A stretch of 64,000 nt of DNA from Prevotella sp. P5-92 (GTDB lineage: Bacteria; Bacteroidota; Bacteroidia; Bacteroidales; Bacteroidaceae). A program made the position numbers and the translations under genes. Position 1 is the first letter of the stretch. Each line of letters begins with the position of its first letter. The notes under the pieces were generated by a model, which had not been told where the DNA came from, searched no databases, and saw nothing but the letters and a program-made list of their open reading frames with translations. The DNA lies in the NCBI RefSeq assembly GCF_002251245.1, contig NZ_NPJG01000001.1, positions 96,484 to 160,483 on the forward strand. The letters run 5' to 3'. Shown here piece after piece: positions 46,293-55,773 of the stretch.

Positions 46293-49200
46293 TTAATTAT
46301 TTGTGTTCTTTTCCTTGTCTCTCATCTCGATGAGCTTCTGGAGTGCCTCGGCGGCATAGGGGTTGGCATACTGACGTATCTCAGAGTCAACATGCGCCTC
46401 GTCGTTGGCAAACTTCAACGGCGAGATCTTCTCCTGCAGCCACTGGAACACGGCAAACAAGGCGGGAACGATAAACACCTGGAGCAAAGTACCGATAAGC
46501 ATACCGCCAACGGCAGCGGCACCAAGCGTCTGGTTTCCGTTCTTGCCCACACCCGAAGCGAACATCAGCGGCAGAAGACCGATAATCATCGCCAACGAGG
46601 TCATAAGGATAGGACGCAGACGGGCGGCGGCACCGAGGATGGCCGAATACTTGATGGCCATACCCATCTGACGGCGCTCAAGGGCAAACTGCACGATAAG
46701 GATGGCGTTCTTTGCCAACAGACCGATAAGCATGATGAGCGCGATCTGCATGTAGATGTCGTTAGAGTGGCCGAAGATCTGTGTGAAGATAAACGCTCCG
46801 GCAAGACCGAACGGTATCGAGAGGATCACAGCCAACGGCAGGATATAGCTCTCATACTGTGCGGAGAGGATGAGATAGACGAAGACGATACACATGACGA
46901 AGATGATGGCCGTGGAATCGCTCGACTCGCGCTCCGAACGGGTAAGACCCGAATAGTCGATGCCGTAACCCTGTGGCAGCACCTGGGCTGCAACCTCCTC
47001 GATGGCGCGGATGGCATCACCCGACGAGTAGCCTGTGGCTGCCGAGGCGTTGACATTGATAGCGGTGAAGAGGTTGAAACGGTTGACGTTTGACGGGCCA
47101 TAGACACGACGCAGAGAACAGAACTCCTTGACTGGCGACATGCCTGCCGGTGTGCGGACGAAGATGTTGTTCAGTCCGTCAGGACGCTCGCGGCTCGCTA
47201 CGTCGCCCTTGATCATGACACGATAGAGCTTACCATAGGCGTTCATGTTTGACGCATAGAGTCCTCCATAATATCCCTGAAGGGTGGTGAGCACTGTAGA
47301 AGGCGCAATGCCTGCCTGCTTACATTTTGCGACATCCACATCCACCATATACTGCGGATAGTTAGGATTGTATGATGTCATGGCCTGTGCTATCTCGGGA
47401 CGCTTGTTGAGCTCGGCGAGATAATCCTTGGTTATCTCAAAGAACTTGTTGAGGTCGCCACCGGTCTTGTCCTGCATGGTAAAGGTAACACCGTTGGTCA
47501 TACCGAAGCCGTTGATCATTGGCGGAGCGAAGGCGAGGATCTGTGCGTCTTTTATCTCGGCGGTCTGCTTGTAGATCATGCCGAGCACCGCGGTATTTGA
47601 CATTGGGTTGAGGAAGAAACGCTTGATGCCGTCGCCTTCCCACAGTCCAGAGAGATTGTAGAAGAATCCGGCCGGACGCTCTTCGAAGGGCTTGAGCTTG
47701 ATGATGAACGTACCCATGTCTGAACCCTGACCGGCGATGAAGTTGTAGCCCACAAGACGCTCGCGGGTCTTGATGGCCGGGTTAGTGGCCAAGATATGGT
47801 CTATCTGCTCCATCACCTCGCGGGTGCGTGCCTCGCCTGTACCTGGTGCCATAGACACTGTACAGAAGAGTACGCCGTTGTCTTCGTCGGGCACAAGTCC
47901 GGTCTTGGTGGTGGCCATGGTGACCACGAGCGCCACGATGCCGAGCGCCACGGTGACACCGGCAGCGATGCGATGCTTGAGCACCTTCTCTACTCCGTTC
48001 CTATACTTGCCCTGTATCTTGTTGTACTGAGTGTTAAAAGCAGCATGGAAACGGTCGATGACCGACATCTTCTTGTGTTCCTCGTCGCCTGCATGTGGCT
48101 TGAGGAGGATGGCACAGAGGGCTGGCGAAAGTGTCAGCGCGTTCAAGGCGGAGATAAGGATAGACACCGCCATGGTGACACCAAACACACGATAGAACAT
48201 ACCGCTCGTACCGCCCATGAACGACACTGGCACAAACACGGCAGCCATTACAAGCGTGATGGAGATGATGGCTCCGGTAATCTCGTTCATGGCGTCGATA
48301 GAGGCCTCAAGGGCCGACTTATAACCCTGGTCGAGCTTCGCGTGTACCGCCTCTACCACCACGATGGCGTCATCGACCACGATGGCGATGGCGAGCAGGA
48401 GGGCAGAGAGTACAAGCAGGTTGATGGAGAAGCCAAACAGCCAGAGGAAGAGGAACGTACCTATAAGAGCCACCGGCACGGCGATCATTGGGATGAGCGT
48501 AGAGCGGAAGTCCTGCAGGAACACATACACCACGAGGAAGACGAGCAAAAGGGTTATGACAAGGGTGAACACCACCTCTTCGATAGAGGCGAAGAGGAAC
48601 TCGGTGACGTCCATGTTGATCTTATACTCCATGCCTGGAGGGAACGACTGTGACTGCTTCTCAAGCTCTGCCTTCACATCGGCGGCAATCTGTGTGGCGT
48701 TGGAGCCAGCTATCTGCTGCACCATACCCATGACAGAAGGATTGCCGTTGTTTTTCATCGACACGCTATAGTCGAGTCCGCCAAGCTCTATCTTTGCCAC
48801 GTCCTTCAGGCGAAGGGTCTGGCCATTGACGTCGCTGCGGATGATGATGTCGCCATATTCCTCGGGAGTCTTCAGACGGCCCTTGTAGCGCATGACGTAC
48901 TGGAACGACACGTTCGACTGCTCGCCGAACTTACCCGGAGCGGCCTCGATGTTCTGCTCGGCAAGGGCTGCCGACACGTCAGACGGCATCATGTTATACT
49001 GCTTCATCTTGTCGGGCTGGAGCCATATACGCATAGAATAGGTCTTCATACCCGGCGACATCACGCCGCCCACACCGTTGATACGCTTGATGGCCGGGAT
49101 GACGTTGATCTCGTTGTAGTTGGTGAGGAACTCATCGTCGTAGCGTCCGTCCTCAGAGGTGAGGGTGAACATGATGACGTTTGAGGTCTGCTGCTTCGTC

Positions 49201-49589
49201 ACGGTGACTCCCACACGTGTAACCTCAGCTGGCAGAAGAGCTTGTGCCTGCGCCACGCGGTTCTGAACGTTGACGGCAGCCATGTCGGCGTCGGCTCCCT
49301 GCTTGAAATAAACGGTGATCGAGGCCGAACCGTCGTTGGTGGCCTGCGAGGTCATGTAAGTCATGTTCTCCACACCGTTGATGCTCTCTTCAAGAGGGAC
49401 GATAACGGAGTTGAGCACTGTCTGCGCGTCAGCTCCAGTATAGGAAGTGCGCACCGAGATGGTTGGTGGTGCCACATCGGGGAACTGCTCGATAGGCAGC
49501 GAGATGAGTCCGATGAGACCCAGTATGACGAAGAATATAGATATCACCGTCGAGAGTACCGGGCGCTTTATGAAATTTGTAAATGTCAT
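46293..49589 (-). CDS. RND multidrug efflux transporter, AcrB (HAE1) family
   Basis: A 1098-residue inner-membrane pump with 12 TM segments and two large periplasmic loops. Start MTFTNFIKRPVLSTVISIFFVILGLIGL. Proton-relay double aspartate in AIAIVVDDAIVVVEAV (TM4), GTFLFLWLFGFSINLL, SAQYESYILPLAVILSIPFGLAGAF and LLAKNAILIVQFA are all present. It exports drugs, bile salts or similar amphiphiles using the proton gradient. It is longer than E. coli AcrB (1049), mainly through its C-terminal tail. Middle gene of the MFP-RND-OEP operon, 34 bp after the adaptor. Confidence 0.97.
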   Translation of the reverse strand: MTFTNFIKRPVLSTVISIFFVILGLIGLISLPIEQFPDVAPPTISVRTSYTGADAQTVLNSVIVPLEESINGVENMTYMTSQATNDGSASITVYFKQGADADMAAVNVQNRVAQAQALLPAEVTRVGVTVTKQQTSNVIMFTLTSEDGRYDDEFLTNYNEINVIPAIKRINGVGGVMSPGMKTYSMRIWLQPDKMKQYNMMPSDVSAALAEQNIEAAPGKFGEQSNVSFQYVMRYKGRLKTPEEYGDIIIRSDVNGQTLRLKDVAKIELGGLDYSVSMKNNGNPSVMGMVQQIAGSNATQIAADVKAELEKQSQSFPPGMEYKINMDVTEFLFASIEEVVFTLVITLLLVFLVVYVFLQDFRSTLIPMIAVPVALIGTFLFLWLFGFSINLLVLSALLLAIAIVVDDAIVVVEAVHAKLDQGYKSALEASIDAMNEITGAIISITLVMAAVFVPVSFMGGTSGMFYRVFGVTMAVSILISALNALTLSPALCAILLKPHAGDEEHKKMSVIDRFHAAFNTQYNKIQGKYRNGVEKVLKHRIAAGVTVALGIVALVVTMATTKTGLVPDEDNGVLFCTVSMAPGTGEARTREVMEQIDHILATNPAIKTRERLVGYNFIAGQGSDMGTFIIKLKPFEERPAGFFYNLSGLWEGDGIKRFFLNPMSNTAVLGMIYKQTAEIKDAQILAFAPPMINGFGMTNGVTFTMQDKTGGDLNKFFEITKDYLAELNKRPEIAQAMTSYNPNYPQYMVDVDVAKCKQAGIAPSTVLTTLQGYYGGLYASNMNAYGKLYRVMIKGDVASRERPDGLNNIFVRTPAGMSPVKEFCSLRRVYGPSNVNRFNLFTAINVNASAATGYSSGDAIRAIEEVAAQVLPQGYGIDYSGLTRSERESSDSTAIIFVMCIVFVYLILSAQYESYILPLAVILSIPFGLAGAFIFTQIFGHSNDIYMQIALIMLIGLLAKNAILIVQFALERRQMGMAIKYSAILGAAARLRPILMTSLAMIIGLLPLMFASGVGKNGNQTLGAAAVGGMLIGTLLQVFIVPALFAVFQWLQEKISPLKFANDEAHVDSEIRQYANPYAAEALQKLIEMRDKEKNTNN

Positions 49590-49623
49590 TGCTTAAAAAA
49601 GAAAAAATCCTAAATCTTGTTTC

Positions 49624-50829
49624 TTATTTCTTTGAGGTCATGGCGTCGATGACCTTAGAGGCTGAGTTCTGACCCTCGCCGAGCTTAGCAGCGTCGTCGA
49701 TCTTCTTCTGATACTGCTCCTCGGTGATAGGCTTTATCTCCATGCCGTCAGAGAGCGACGAGATGCCCTTAGACACAAACTTGTCGCCTGGCTTCAGACC
49801 GCCGGTGACGATATAGTTGACGCCGTCGTTCTGTGGATTAACCTGTATCTCGGTGAATTTAACCTTGTTGTCCTTGCCAAGGAGATAGACAAACTTCTTG
49901 TTCTGCACCTCCGAGGTGGCTGTCTGTGGAATAATGATAGCCGACGAGGTTGACTGAGGGATGATGATCTGGCCCGAACCGCCCGAACGGAGCTCGTGCT
50001 TGGCATTGTCGAAACGGGCTATGAGCGACACCGAACCGGTGGCGGCATCGATGACACCGCTGGCCTTGACAACCTTGCCGGGCTGGTCGTAGATAGTTCC
50101 GTCGGCAAGCTGGAGCTTAACGGGAGGATAGGCTGCTATGGCTCCTGCCACTCCGTCGGCGCCCTTGGTCATGGCGAGCATGTCTTTCTCAGTCACTGAG
50201 AAATAAACTTCAACGGTGTTGACATCCGACACGGTGGTCAGTGGCTCCTGGCTCGAAGCGCTGACAAGGGCTCCTACCTTGTAAGGCAGCGAACCAACGA
50301 CACCGGCTGCCGGGCTCTTCACGTAGCAGAAACTCAGCGCTTCCTCTGCTGAGGCAAGGGCTGCCTGGGCCTGAGCCAACTGTGCTTCGGCTGTGGCGTA
50401 TGTGTTTTCGGCTGTAGAGAGCTCAAACTGACCAATCACCTTGTTGGCAAACAGTTCCTTAGAGTTCTCGTAAGAGAGTTTTGATGTGGCAAGCTGAGCC
50501 TTGCATGTGTTGACTGCTGCCTTGGCTTGACGCACTTGTGCCTGATATGTCTCGTTGTCGATGACAAAGAGCAACTGGCCGGCACTCACGTTCTGACCTT
50601 CATGGACGCAGATCTTGGTGATAAAACCAGATACCTTTGGGCGTATCTGCACATCCTGAATACCTTTGATGGTTGCGGGAAAGGTTGTCTGCAATTCTGT
50701 TCCCTGTGTTTCTACGGTTCTTACAGCATACTCGTTGTCTGCGAAATTTGGCTTGCCACCAGACTTTCCTCCACAAGAGGCGAGTGTGACTCCGAGAGCC
50801 GCAATCATTAGCATTTTTGTTGTTTTCAT
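49624..50829 (-). CDS. RND efflux periplasmic adaptor (AcrA family MFP)
   Basis: A 401-residue lipoprotein, lipobox LASC (Cys19). Order: lipoyl half-motifs (GFITKICVHEGQNVSAGQLLFVID; CYVKSPAAGVVGSLPYKVGALVS) around a coiled-coil hairpin (about 95-160, AQVRQAKAAVNTCKAQLATSKLSYENSKELF), then beta-barrel and membrane-proximal domains (GSVSLIARFDNAKHELRSGGSGQI). It bridges the RND pump to the outer-membrane channel. First gene of the operon. Only a -7 element is clear upstream; no adjacent TetR or MarR regulator is seen. Confidence 0.95.
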   Translation of the reverse strand: MKTTKMLMIAALGVTLASCGGKSGGKPNFADNEYAVRTVETQGTELQTTFPATIKGIQDVQIRPKVSGFITKICVHEGQNVSAGQLLFVIDNETYQAQVRQAKAAVNTCKAQLATSKLSYENSKELFANKVIGQFELSTAENTYATAEAQLAQAQAALASAEEALSFCYVKSPAAGVVGSLPYKVGALVSASSQEPLTTVSDVNTVEVYFSVTEKDMLAMTKGADGVAGAIAAYPPVKLQLADGTIYDQPGKVVKASGVIDAATGSVSLIARFDNAKHELRSGGSGQIIIPQSTSSAIIIPQTATSEVQNKKFVYLLGKDNKVKFTEIQVNPQNDGVNYIVTGGLKPGDKFVSKGISSLSDGMEIKPITEEQYQKKIDDAAKLGEGQNSASKVIDAMTSKK

Positions 50830-50946
50830 ACCTATTAATTTAAAACGTTTTATTATTATTCTCTTATTACTTTTTCAAAAAAGAAACATAGATCGTACTC
50901 AGAACTTTAAAAAGAAACTAAGAACATCCTTTTAGTTTTCGGACTG

Positions 50947-50954
50947 CAAAGTTA
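50947..50954 (-). promoter_or_regulatory. -7 element for the efflux operon
   Basis: Minus-strand TAACTTTG 118 bp before the adaptor ATG, with no good TTTG at -33. This implies a long leader. Confidence 0.5.
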
Positions 50955-51049
50955 CACATATTATATTATATATGGATAATATCAGGGCAACATTTAACGT
51001 CTTTTCTCCGTTATTTAGTGTTTTTTTAGCAAAAAGGGGCAGACTAACA

Positions 51050-52477
51050 CTAATTAGTCAACCCCATCTCCTTAGCTTTCTCCATTAGGAGCGCCATAAG
51101 CGGTTCGCGTTCGTTTTCTACCCTATTGTCGAGTACAGCGTCTTTCATATGCTGTTTCAAGACGCCCACTTCGCGACTTGGCGGTAGATGGAAGAGCTGC
51201 ATGATCTCGTCACCGTCGATCACGGGCTGAAGCACCCGTCGGTAGTCTTTTACCTTCAGGTCGGCGAGTTTCTCGCGCACCATGCGGAAGTTTTTGAGAA
51301 ACATTTTTTTCCTCGCCTCGTTCTTGCTGGTGATGTCTGCCTCGCAGAGTAGCATGAGGTCGTCTATGTCGTCGCCAGCATCGTTCATGAGACGGCGGAC
51401 GGCACTGTCGGTGACTATCTCGTCGGCAATGACTATGGGGCGCATGTGCAGATCGACGAGTTTCTTCACGTATTTCATCTTCATGTCGAGGGGTAACGAC
51501 ATACGGCGGAATATCTGCGGCACCATCTTGGCGCCAATGAAGTTGTGGTTGTGGAACGTCCAGCCTGCCGAGGCATCCCATCGCTTGCTGCGGGGCTTGC
51601 CCACATCGTGCAGGAGGGCTGCCCAACGTAGCCACAGATTGTCTGATTTTTTGCTCACATTGTCGAGCACTTCGAGGGTGTGGTAGAAGTTGTTCTTGTG
51701 TGCACGTCCTTCGCGCGTCTCCACCACGTCGAGTGCCGTCAGCTCGGGCAAGATGAGCTGAAGCAATCCGCATCGGTAGAGATCCACTATTCCACGACTG
51801 GGCTGAGGACACATCATGATCTTGTTCAACTCGTCCTTGATGCGCTCGCCGCTGACTATCTTTATCCGCTCGGCATTGCGCACCAGGGCATCGAAGGTCT
51901 CTTCTTCTATCATAAAGCGTAGCTGGGTGGCAAACCTCACGCAACGCATCATGCGCAGCGGGTCGTCAGAGAAGGTGATGTCGGGGTCGAGAGGCGTGCG
52001 GATGATGCCGTCCTCAAGGTCTTCGATACCATAGAACGGATCGACAAGCTCACCGAAATACTCCTTGTTGAGACATATCGCCATGGCATTGATGGTGAAG
52101 TCGCGACGATTCTGGTCGTCTTCCAGCGTTCCGTTTTCTACTATGGGTTTGCGCGAGTCGTGGCTGTAGCTCTCCTTGCGCGCTCCCACAAACTCCACCT
52201 CAGTGTCACGATATTTCACTTGCGCCGTGCCGAAATTGCGGAACACGGATAGATGGGCCTTGCGACCAAGACGCTGTTTAAGCGCCGACGCGACTTCGAT
52301 GCCACTTCCCACCACTACCACGTCGATGTCGTTAGAAGGACGCTCGAGAAAAATGTCTCTCACATATCCTCCCACCACATAACATTCAAGGCCGAGGTCG
52401 TCAGCCACACTGGAGATAAGGTGGAAAATGTCTTTGTCAAGCAGCTTTGCAAGCTCTTCATCGCTATATATTTTCAT
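51050..52477 (-). CDS. CCA-adding tRNA nucleotidyltransferase / poly(A) polymerase family with HD domain
   Basis: A 475-residue class II nucleotidyltransferase. Head: CYVVGGYVRDIFLERPSNDIDVVVVGSG with the metal-binding DxD, then NRRDFTINAMAI and DPLRMMRCVRFATQL (ribose and base recognition). Residues about 275-390 hold an HD domain (LLHDVGKPRSKR). As the tRNA-Phe in this window does not encode CCA, a CCA-adding enzyme is required, and this is the likely one. The HD domain suggests added 2',3'-phosphodiesterase or phosphatase activity. Monocistronic. Confidence 0.9.
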   Translation of the reverse strand: MKIYSDEELAKLLDKDIFHLISSVADDLGLECYVVGGYVRDIFLERPSNDIDVVVVGSGIEVASALKQRLGRKAHLSVFRNFGTAQVKYRDTEVEFVGARKESYSHDSRKPIVENGTLEDDQNRRDFTINAMAICLNKEYFGELVDPFYGIEDLEDGIIRTPLDPDITFSDDPLRMMRCVRFATQLRFMIEEETFDALVRNAERIKIVSGERIKDELNKIMMCPQPSRGIVDLYRCGLLQLILPELTALDVVETREGRAHKNNFYHTLEVLDNVSKKSDNLWLRWAALLHDVGKPRSKRWDASAGWTFHNHNFIGAKMVPQIFRRMSLPLDMKMKYVKKLVDLHMRPIVIADEIVTDSAVRRLMNDAGDDIDDLMLLCEADITSKNEARKKMFLKNFRMVREKLADLKVKDYRRVLQPVIDGDEIMQLFHLPPSREVGVLKQHMKDAVLDNRVENEREPLMALLMEKAKEMGLTN

Positions 52478-52498
52478 CTTTTTCTACTTTTAGGGGTG

Positions 52499-52529
52499 CA
52501 AAATTACTCAAAAAGAGAGAAATGACAAA
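52499..52529 (-). promoter_or_regulatory. promoter of the CCA-adding enzyme gene
   Basis: Minus strand TTTG (52526-52529), 19-bp spacer, TAATTTTG (52499-52506), 22 bp before the ATG. Confidence 0.7.
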
Positions 52530-52604
52530 GAGTTATACTGCTCTCATACCGTTAATTCTTCTTAAAAGGAAAATGAAACGGCATAAAGAACCGATTATTT
52601 TAAG

Positions 52605-52612
52605 TAATTTTG
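52605..52612 (+). promoter_or_regulatory. -7 element for the MoeB/ThiF-like gene
   Basis: TAATTTTG on the plus strand, 30 bp before the ATG at 52642; no TTTG at the usual spacing. Confidence 0.5.
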
Positions 52613-52641
52613 CATGCCGATTCATATATAATAAGGTATAG

Positions 52642-53364
52642 ATGAATATGTTTGATACTGACGGAAGATACAGCAGACACCTGAAACTCGACGAAATCGG
52701 GCAGAAGGGACAACAACGGATAGCTGACGGACGAGTGCTGATAGTGGGAGCTGGAGGACTCGGTTCGCCAGTGGCATTGTATCTCGCTGCTGCCGGTGTG
52801 GGAACCATCGGCATTGCCGACGGAGACACTGTCGATATCTCCAACCTGCAACGACAGGTCATTCATACCACCGACGACATCGGATCGCCCAAAGTGGCTT
52901 CGGCTGCAAGAAAGATGAGAAGGATAAACCCCGACGTCAATGTGGTGGAGATAAACGAATATCTTGACACCGACAGACTTGCAGGCATTGCCGCCGACTA
53001 CGACATCGTGGTGGACGCTACCGACAGCTTTCGCTCGAAATACATGATTAACGACGCTTGCGTCAAGGCAGGGAAACCATTCGTGCATGGAGGAGTGCTG
53101 AGATTTGAAGGGAACGTCTTCACCCACCTGCCCGGCTCGGCCGACTACCGCGACATCTTCGGCAGCGAACCATCCGAAAACCATGTGCCTACGGCATCGG
53201 AAGTGGGCGTGCTCGGAACCATTGTCGGCGTGATAGGCACCATACAGGCTACAGAGGTGATAAAATACCTCGTCAAGACCGGCGACCTGCTCACCGACTC
53301 GTTGCTCACCTTCGACGCATTGACATGGACGACATATAAGATAAAAATAAAGAAACAACAATAA
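52642..53364 (+). CDS. MoeB/ThiF/HesA-type E1-like adenylyltransferase lacking zinc cysteines
   Basis: A 240-residue E1-like protein. N-terminal YSRHLKLDEIGQKGQQRI and the nucleotide loop VLIVGAGGLGSPVALYLAAAGVG are typical, as are DGDTVDISNLQRQVIHTTDDIGSPK and DIVVDATDSFRSKYMINDAC. These proteins adenylate the C-terminal Gly-Gly of MoaD- or ThiS-like carriers. Odd: the segment that normally carries the CxxC zinc pair (CYRCLF) reads DYRDIFGSEP, and the later cysteine before SEAGVLG is replaced by threonine (PTASEVGVLG), so only one cysteine is left in the protein. No ThiS, MoaD or rhodanese gene is adjacent. A lipoprotein gene follows after 6 bp. Confidence 0.88.
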   Translation: MNMFDTDGRYSRHLKLDEIGQKGQQRIADGRVLIVGAGGLGSPVALYLAAAGVGTIGIADGDTVDISNLQRQVIHTTDDIGSPKVASAARKMRRINPDVNVVEINEYLDTDRLAGIAADYDIVVDATDSFRSKYMINDACVKAGKPFVHGGVLRFEGNVFTHLPGSADYRDIFGSEPSENHVPTASEVGVLGTIVGVIGTIQATEVIKYLVKTGDLLTDSLLTFDALTWTTYKIKIKKQQ

Positions 53365-53370
53365 AGAATC

Positions 53371-53835
53371 ATGAACAAAAACATCATAATACCACTCATG
53401 GTAGGACTGCTCACGCTCTCGGCTTGCGACAATAGCGTACAACAGGCTGCCGAGACCCTGCTCAACGAGGCCGGACAACACTTCACCGACGGAGACTACG
53501 ACGTGGCACTGGCAAAAATTGACTCGCTGAGAAAACTTTACCCCAACGCCGTGGAGACAAGAAGAAAGGCGCTGGCACTGTATCAGAGCATATCACTCAA
53601 ACAGGCACAGGACGACCTCGCGCACACCGACAGCATACTGCAGGTGGTGACACACGACTACAACTACCAGAAGACAAAGGTAGAGAAAGACAGGGCCGAA
53701 CTGCGTGCCACAGCCGAGGAACTGCTCATGCTTAACACCACAAAGGCGAAACTCGACTCGCTCAAAGTGCGCTTCGACATGCAGTGCGCAAAGATAAAAT
53801 ATATCCACAAGAAGCAAAAGGAGAACATAAAATAA
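53371..53835 (+). CDS. small helical lipoprotein, unknown function
   Basis: A 154-residue lipoprotein, lipobox LSAC (Cys19) followed by Asp, so inner-membrane or surface retention is undecided. The N-terminal half resembles one TPR-like unit (AGQHFTDGDYDVALAKIDSLRKLYPN); the C-terminal half (about 75-150) is a charged helix with coiled-coil heptads and a lysine-rich end. It is 6 bp after the E1-like gene. No family recognised. Confidence 0.7.
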   Translation: MNKNIIIPLMVGLLTLSACDNSVQQAAETLLNEAGQHFTDGDYDVALAKIDSLRKLYPNAVETRRKALALYQSISLKQAQDDLAHTDSILQVVTHDYNYQKTKVEKDRAELRATAEELLMLNTTKAKLDSLKVRFDMQCAKIKYIHKKQKENIK

Positions 53836-53854
53836 AACATAATACTCCTTTTCC

Positions 53855-53885
53855 TTGGCAGTTTCAAGAATATTGAGTAATTTTG
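53855..53885 (+). promoter_or_regulatory. promoter of the DUF1599-tpiA-folE cluster
   Basis: TTG (53855-53857), 20-bp spacer, TAATTTTG (53878-53885), 21 bp before the ATG at 53907. Confidence 0.6.
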
Positions 53886-53906
53886 CAGCGAATTTGAAAG
53901 AACAAG

Positions 53907-54458
53907 ATGAATACAAAACAGGAGTTTGAAACAGCTATGGACACGTGCAGGACACTATTCGAGAAAAAACTGCACGACTACGGGGCGTCGTGGAGAATAC
54001 TACGACCATCGTCGCTCACCGACCAGCTGTTTATAAAGGCTAAAAGAATAAGAAGCCTCGAAATAAAGAAAATATCACTCGTCGATGAAGGCATACTGCC
54101 AGAATTCATCGCCCTGATAAACTATGGCATCGTCGGACTCATACAGCTCGAAAAGGGATTCGCTGACTCTGTTGACATCGACGTCAACGAGGCGATGGCT
54201 CTCTACGACAGACACGCGAAAGAGGCTCTCGAACTGATGCTGAGAAAAAACCATGACTATGACGAGGCATGGAGAAACATGAGGGTGAGCAGCTACACCG
54301 ACTTCATCCTCACAAAAATACAACGAGTGAAAGAAATCGAAGACCTCGACGGAGACACGCTCGTCAGCGAGGGTATCGACGCCAACTATATGGATATCAT
54401 CAATTATGCAGTCTTTGGAGTCATCAAAATCAACGAACAGCAACAAAAGACAGCATAA
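53907..54458 (+). CDS. DUF1599 domain protein, tandem duplicate
   Basis: A 183-residue all-helical protein made of two DUF1599 repeats. Repeat 1 (about 8-85): TLFEKKLHDYGASWRILRPSSLTDQLFIKAKRIRSLE; repeat 2 (about 98-175): ALELMLRKNHDYDEAWRNMRVSSYTDFILTKIQRVKEIE, both followed by VDEGILPEFIALINYGIVGLIQ or [21 protein letters not shown]. The family has been linked to nucleotide modification or housecleaning; its activity is unknown. First of a conserved Bacteroidales cluster. Its 3' end overlaps the next gene by 53 bp. Confidence 0.85.
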   Translation: MNTKQEFETAMDTCRTLFEKKLHDYGASWRILRPSSLTDQLFIKAKRIRSLEIKKISLVDEGILPEFIALINYGIVGLIQLEKGFADSVDIDVNEAMALYDRHAKEALELMLRKNHDYDEAWRNMRVSSYTDFILTKIQRVKEIEDLDGDTLVSEGIDANYMDIINYAVFGVIKINEQQQKTA

Positions 54459-55773
54459 GCTCGCCATAGCGGCTGTCAACACGGCAAGAGCACTGCTGGC
54501 CCTGACGTTCGTCTTCTCAGGCTTCGTCAAGGCCGTTGACCCCATAGGCACACAATACAAGATACACGACTACCTCGTGGCTTGGGGACTGGCCGACTGG
54601 AGCGCCGACTGGCTGACTCTCGCGGGCTCGATAGTGCTCTCGACATCTGAGTTCCTCATAGGCATGATGTTGCTCTTCGCCATAAGACGACGACTGGTGA
54701 GCAAGGTGACTGTGGCGGTGATGACGGTCATGACGGCCATCTCTGCATGGCTTTACATAGCCAACCCCGTGAGCGACTGCGGATGCTTCGGCGACGCCAT
54801 AAGACTCACTAACGGGGAGACACTGACAAAAAACATCGTCCTGCTTGCCGCCGCGCTCATAGTGGCGCGATGGCCTCTCTCCATGGCAAGACTGCTGAGC
54901 CGAAACACGCAGTGGATAGTGGTCAACTATACGGTCATCTTCATACTCGCCGTTTCGGGATACAGCCTCTACTATCTGCCACAGTTCGACTTCCGCCCAT
55001 ACCACGTCGGAGCCGACATAAGGGCGGGAATGGAAATACCAGAAGGAGCCGAACAACCAGAATTCGAGACCACGTTCATACTCGAGAAAAACGGGACAAG
55101 AAAGGAATTCAAACTCGACGACTACCCCGATTCCACATGGACGTTCATCGACAGCAAGACCGTAATGACCAAAGAGGGATATGTGCCTCCCATCCACGAC
55201 TTCTCGATCACAACGGCAGAAGACGATGCAGACGTCACGGAGGACATCGTCGGTGACAAGGGATACACAATGATGCTCATAGCACCATTCCTCGAACAGG
55301 CTGACGACATACACTTCGACGAGATAAACCGACTGTATGACTACGCCAAACGACACGGCTACCGCTTCCTGTGCATCACGGCAAGCTCAGACAAAGCCAT
55401 CGGCAAATGGAGAGACCGCACCGGAGCGGAATACCTGTTTGCCAACGCCGACGAGACCACACTGAAGACAATGATACGCAGCAACCCAGGACTGATACTG
55501 ATGCACGACGGACGCATAGAGGGCAAATGGAGCCATAACGCCCTGCCAGCAGTAGAAGACAACACCCCGTCAATACAGCGGGGAGGACTCGACACCAGCA
55601 ACAAGAGCGATGCCAACACGGCACTCGAAATGATTCTTTGGTTTATCATTCCGCTCACATTGCTCACCATAGCCGACAGAACATGGGCATGGACAAGAAA
55701 ATTTCAAAACAAGAATATTAACATCTTAATTAAACACATTAACAAAAATGAGAAAGAAAATTGTAGCAGGTAA
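54406..55773 (+). CDS. DoxX/MauE-like membrane protein with C-terminal thioredoxin-like region (BT_3928 family)
   Basis: A 455-residue inner-membrane protein. The only in-frame ATG upstream of the first TM helix is at 54406, giving a 53-bp overlap with the DUF1599 gene. Four TM helices lie in the first 190 residues, with the conserved [14 protein letters not shown] motif between the second and third. Residues about 205-405 are soluble ([32 protein letters not shown] ... [13 protein letters not shown]) and recall a thioredoxin fold without CxxC. One TM helix closes the protein ([19 protein letters not shown]). It resembles the BT_3928 family known from this same neighbourhood. Possible redox or quinone role; unproven. 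It overlaps tpiA by 26 bp. Confidence 0.75.
   Translation: MQSLESSKSTNSNKRQHKLAIAAVNTARALLALTFVFSGFVKAVDPIGTQYKIHDYLVAWGLADWSADWLTLAGSIVLSTSEFLIGMMLLFAIRRRLVSKVTVAVMTVMTAISAWLYIANPVSDCGCFGDAIRLTNGETLTKNIVLLAAALIVARWPLSMARLLSRNTQWIVVNYTVIFILAVSGYSLYYLPQFDFRPYHVGADIRAGMEIPEGAEQPEFETTFILEKNGTRKEFKLDDYPDSTWTFIDSKTVMTKEGYVPPIHDFSITTAEDDADVTEDIVGDKGYTMMLIAPFLEQADDIHFDEINRLYDYAKRHGYRFLCITASSDKAIGKWRDRTGAEYLFANADETTLKTMIRSNPGLILMHDGRIEGKWSHNALPAVEDNTPSIQRGGLDTSNKSDANTALEMILWFIIPLTLLTIADRTWAWTRKFQNKNINILIKHINKNEKENCSR

Noticed and set aside
47796..48653. 285-codon plus-strand ORF inside the RND pump gene
   Set aside because: Low-complexity His/Arg/Asp-rich shadow of the membrane protein coding strand.
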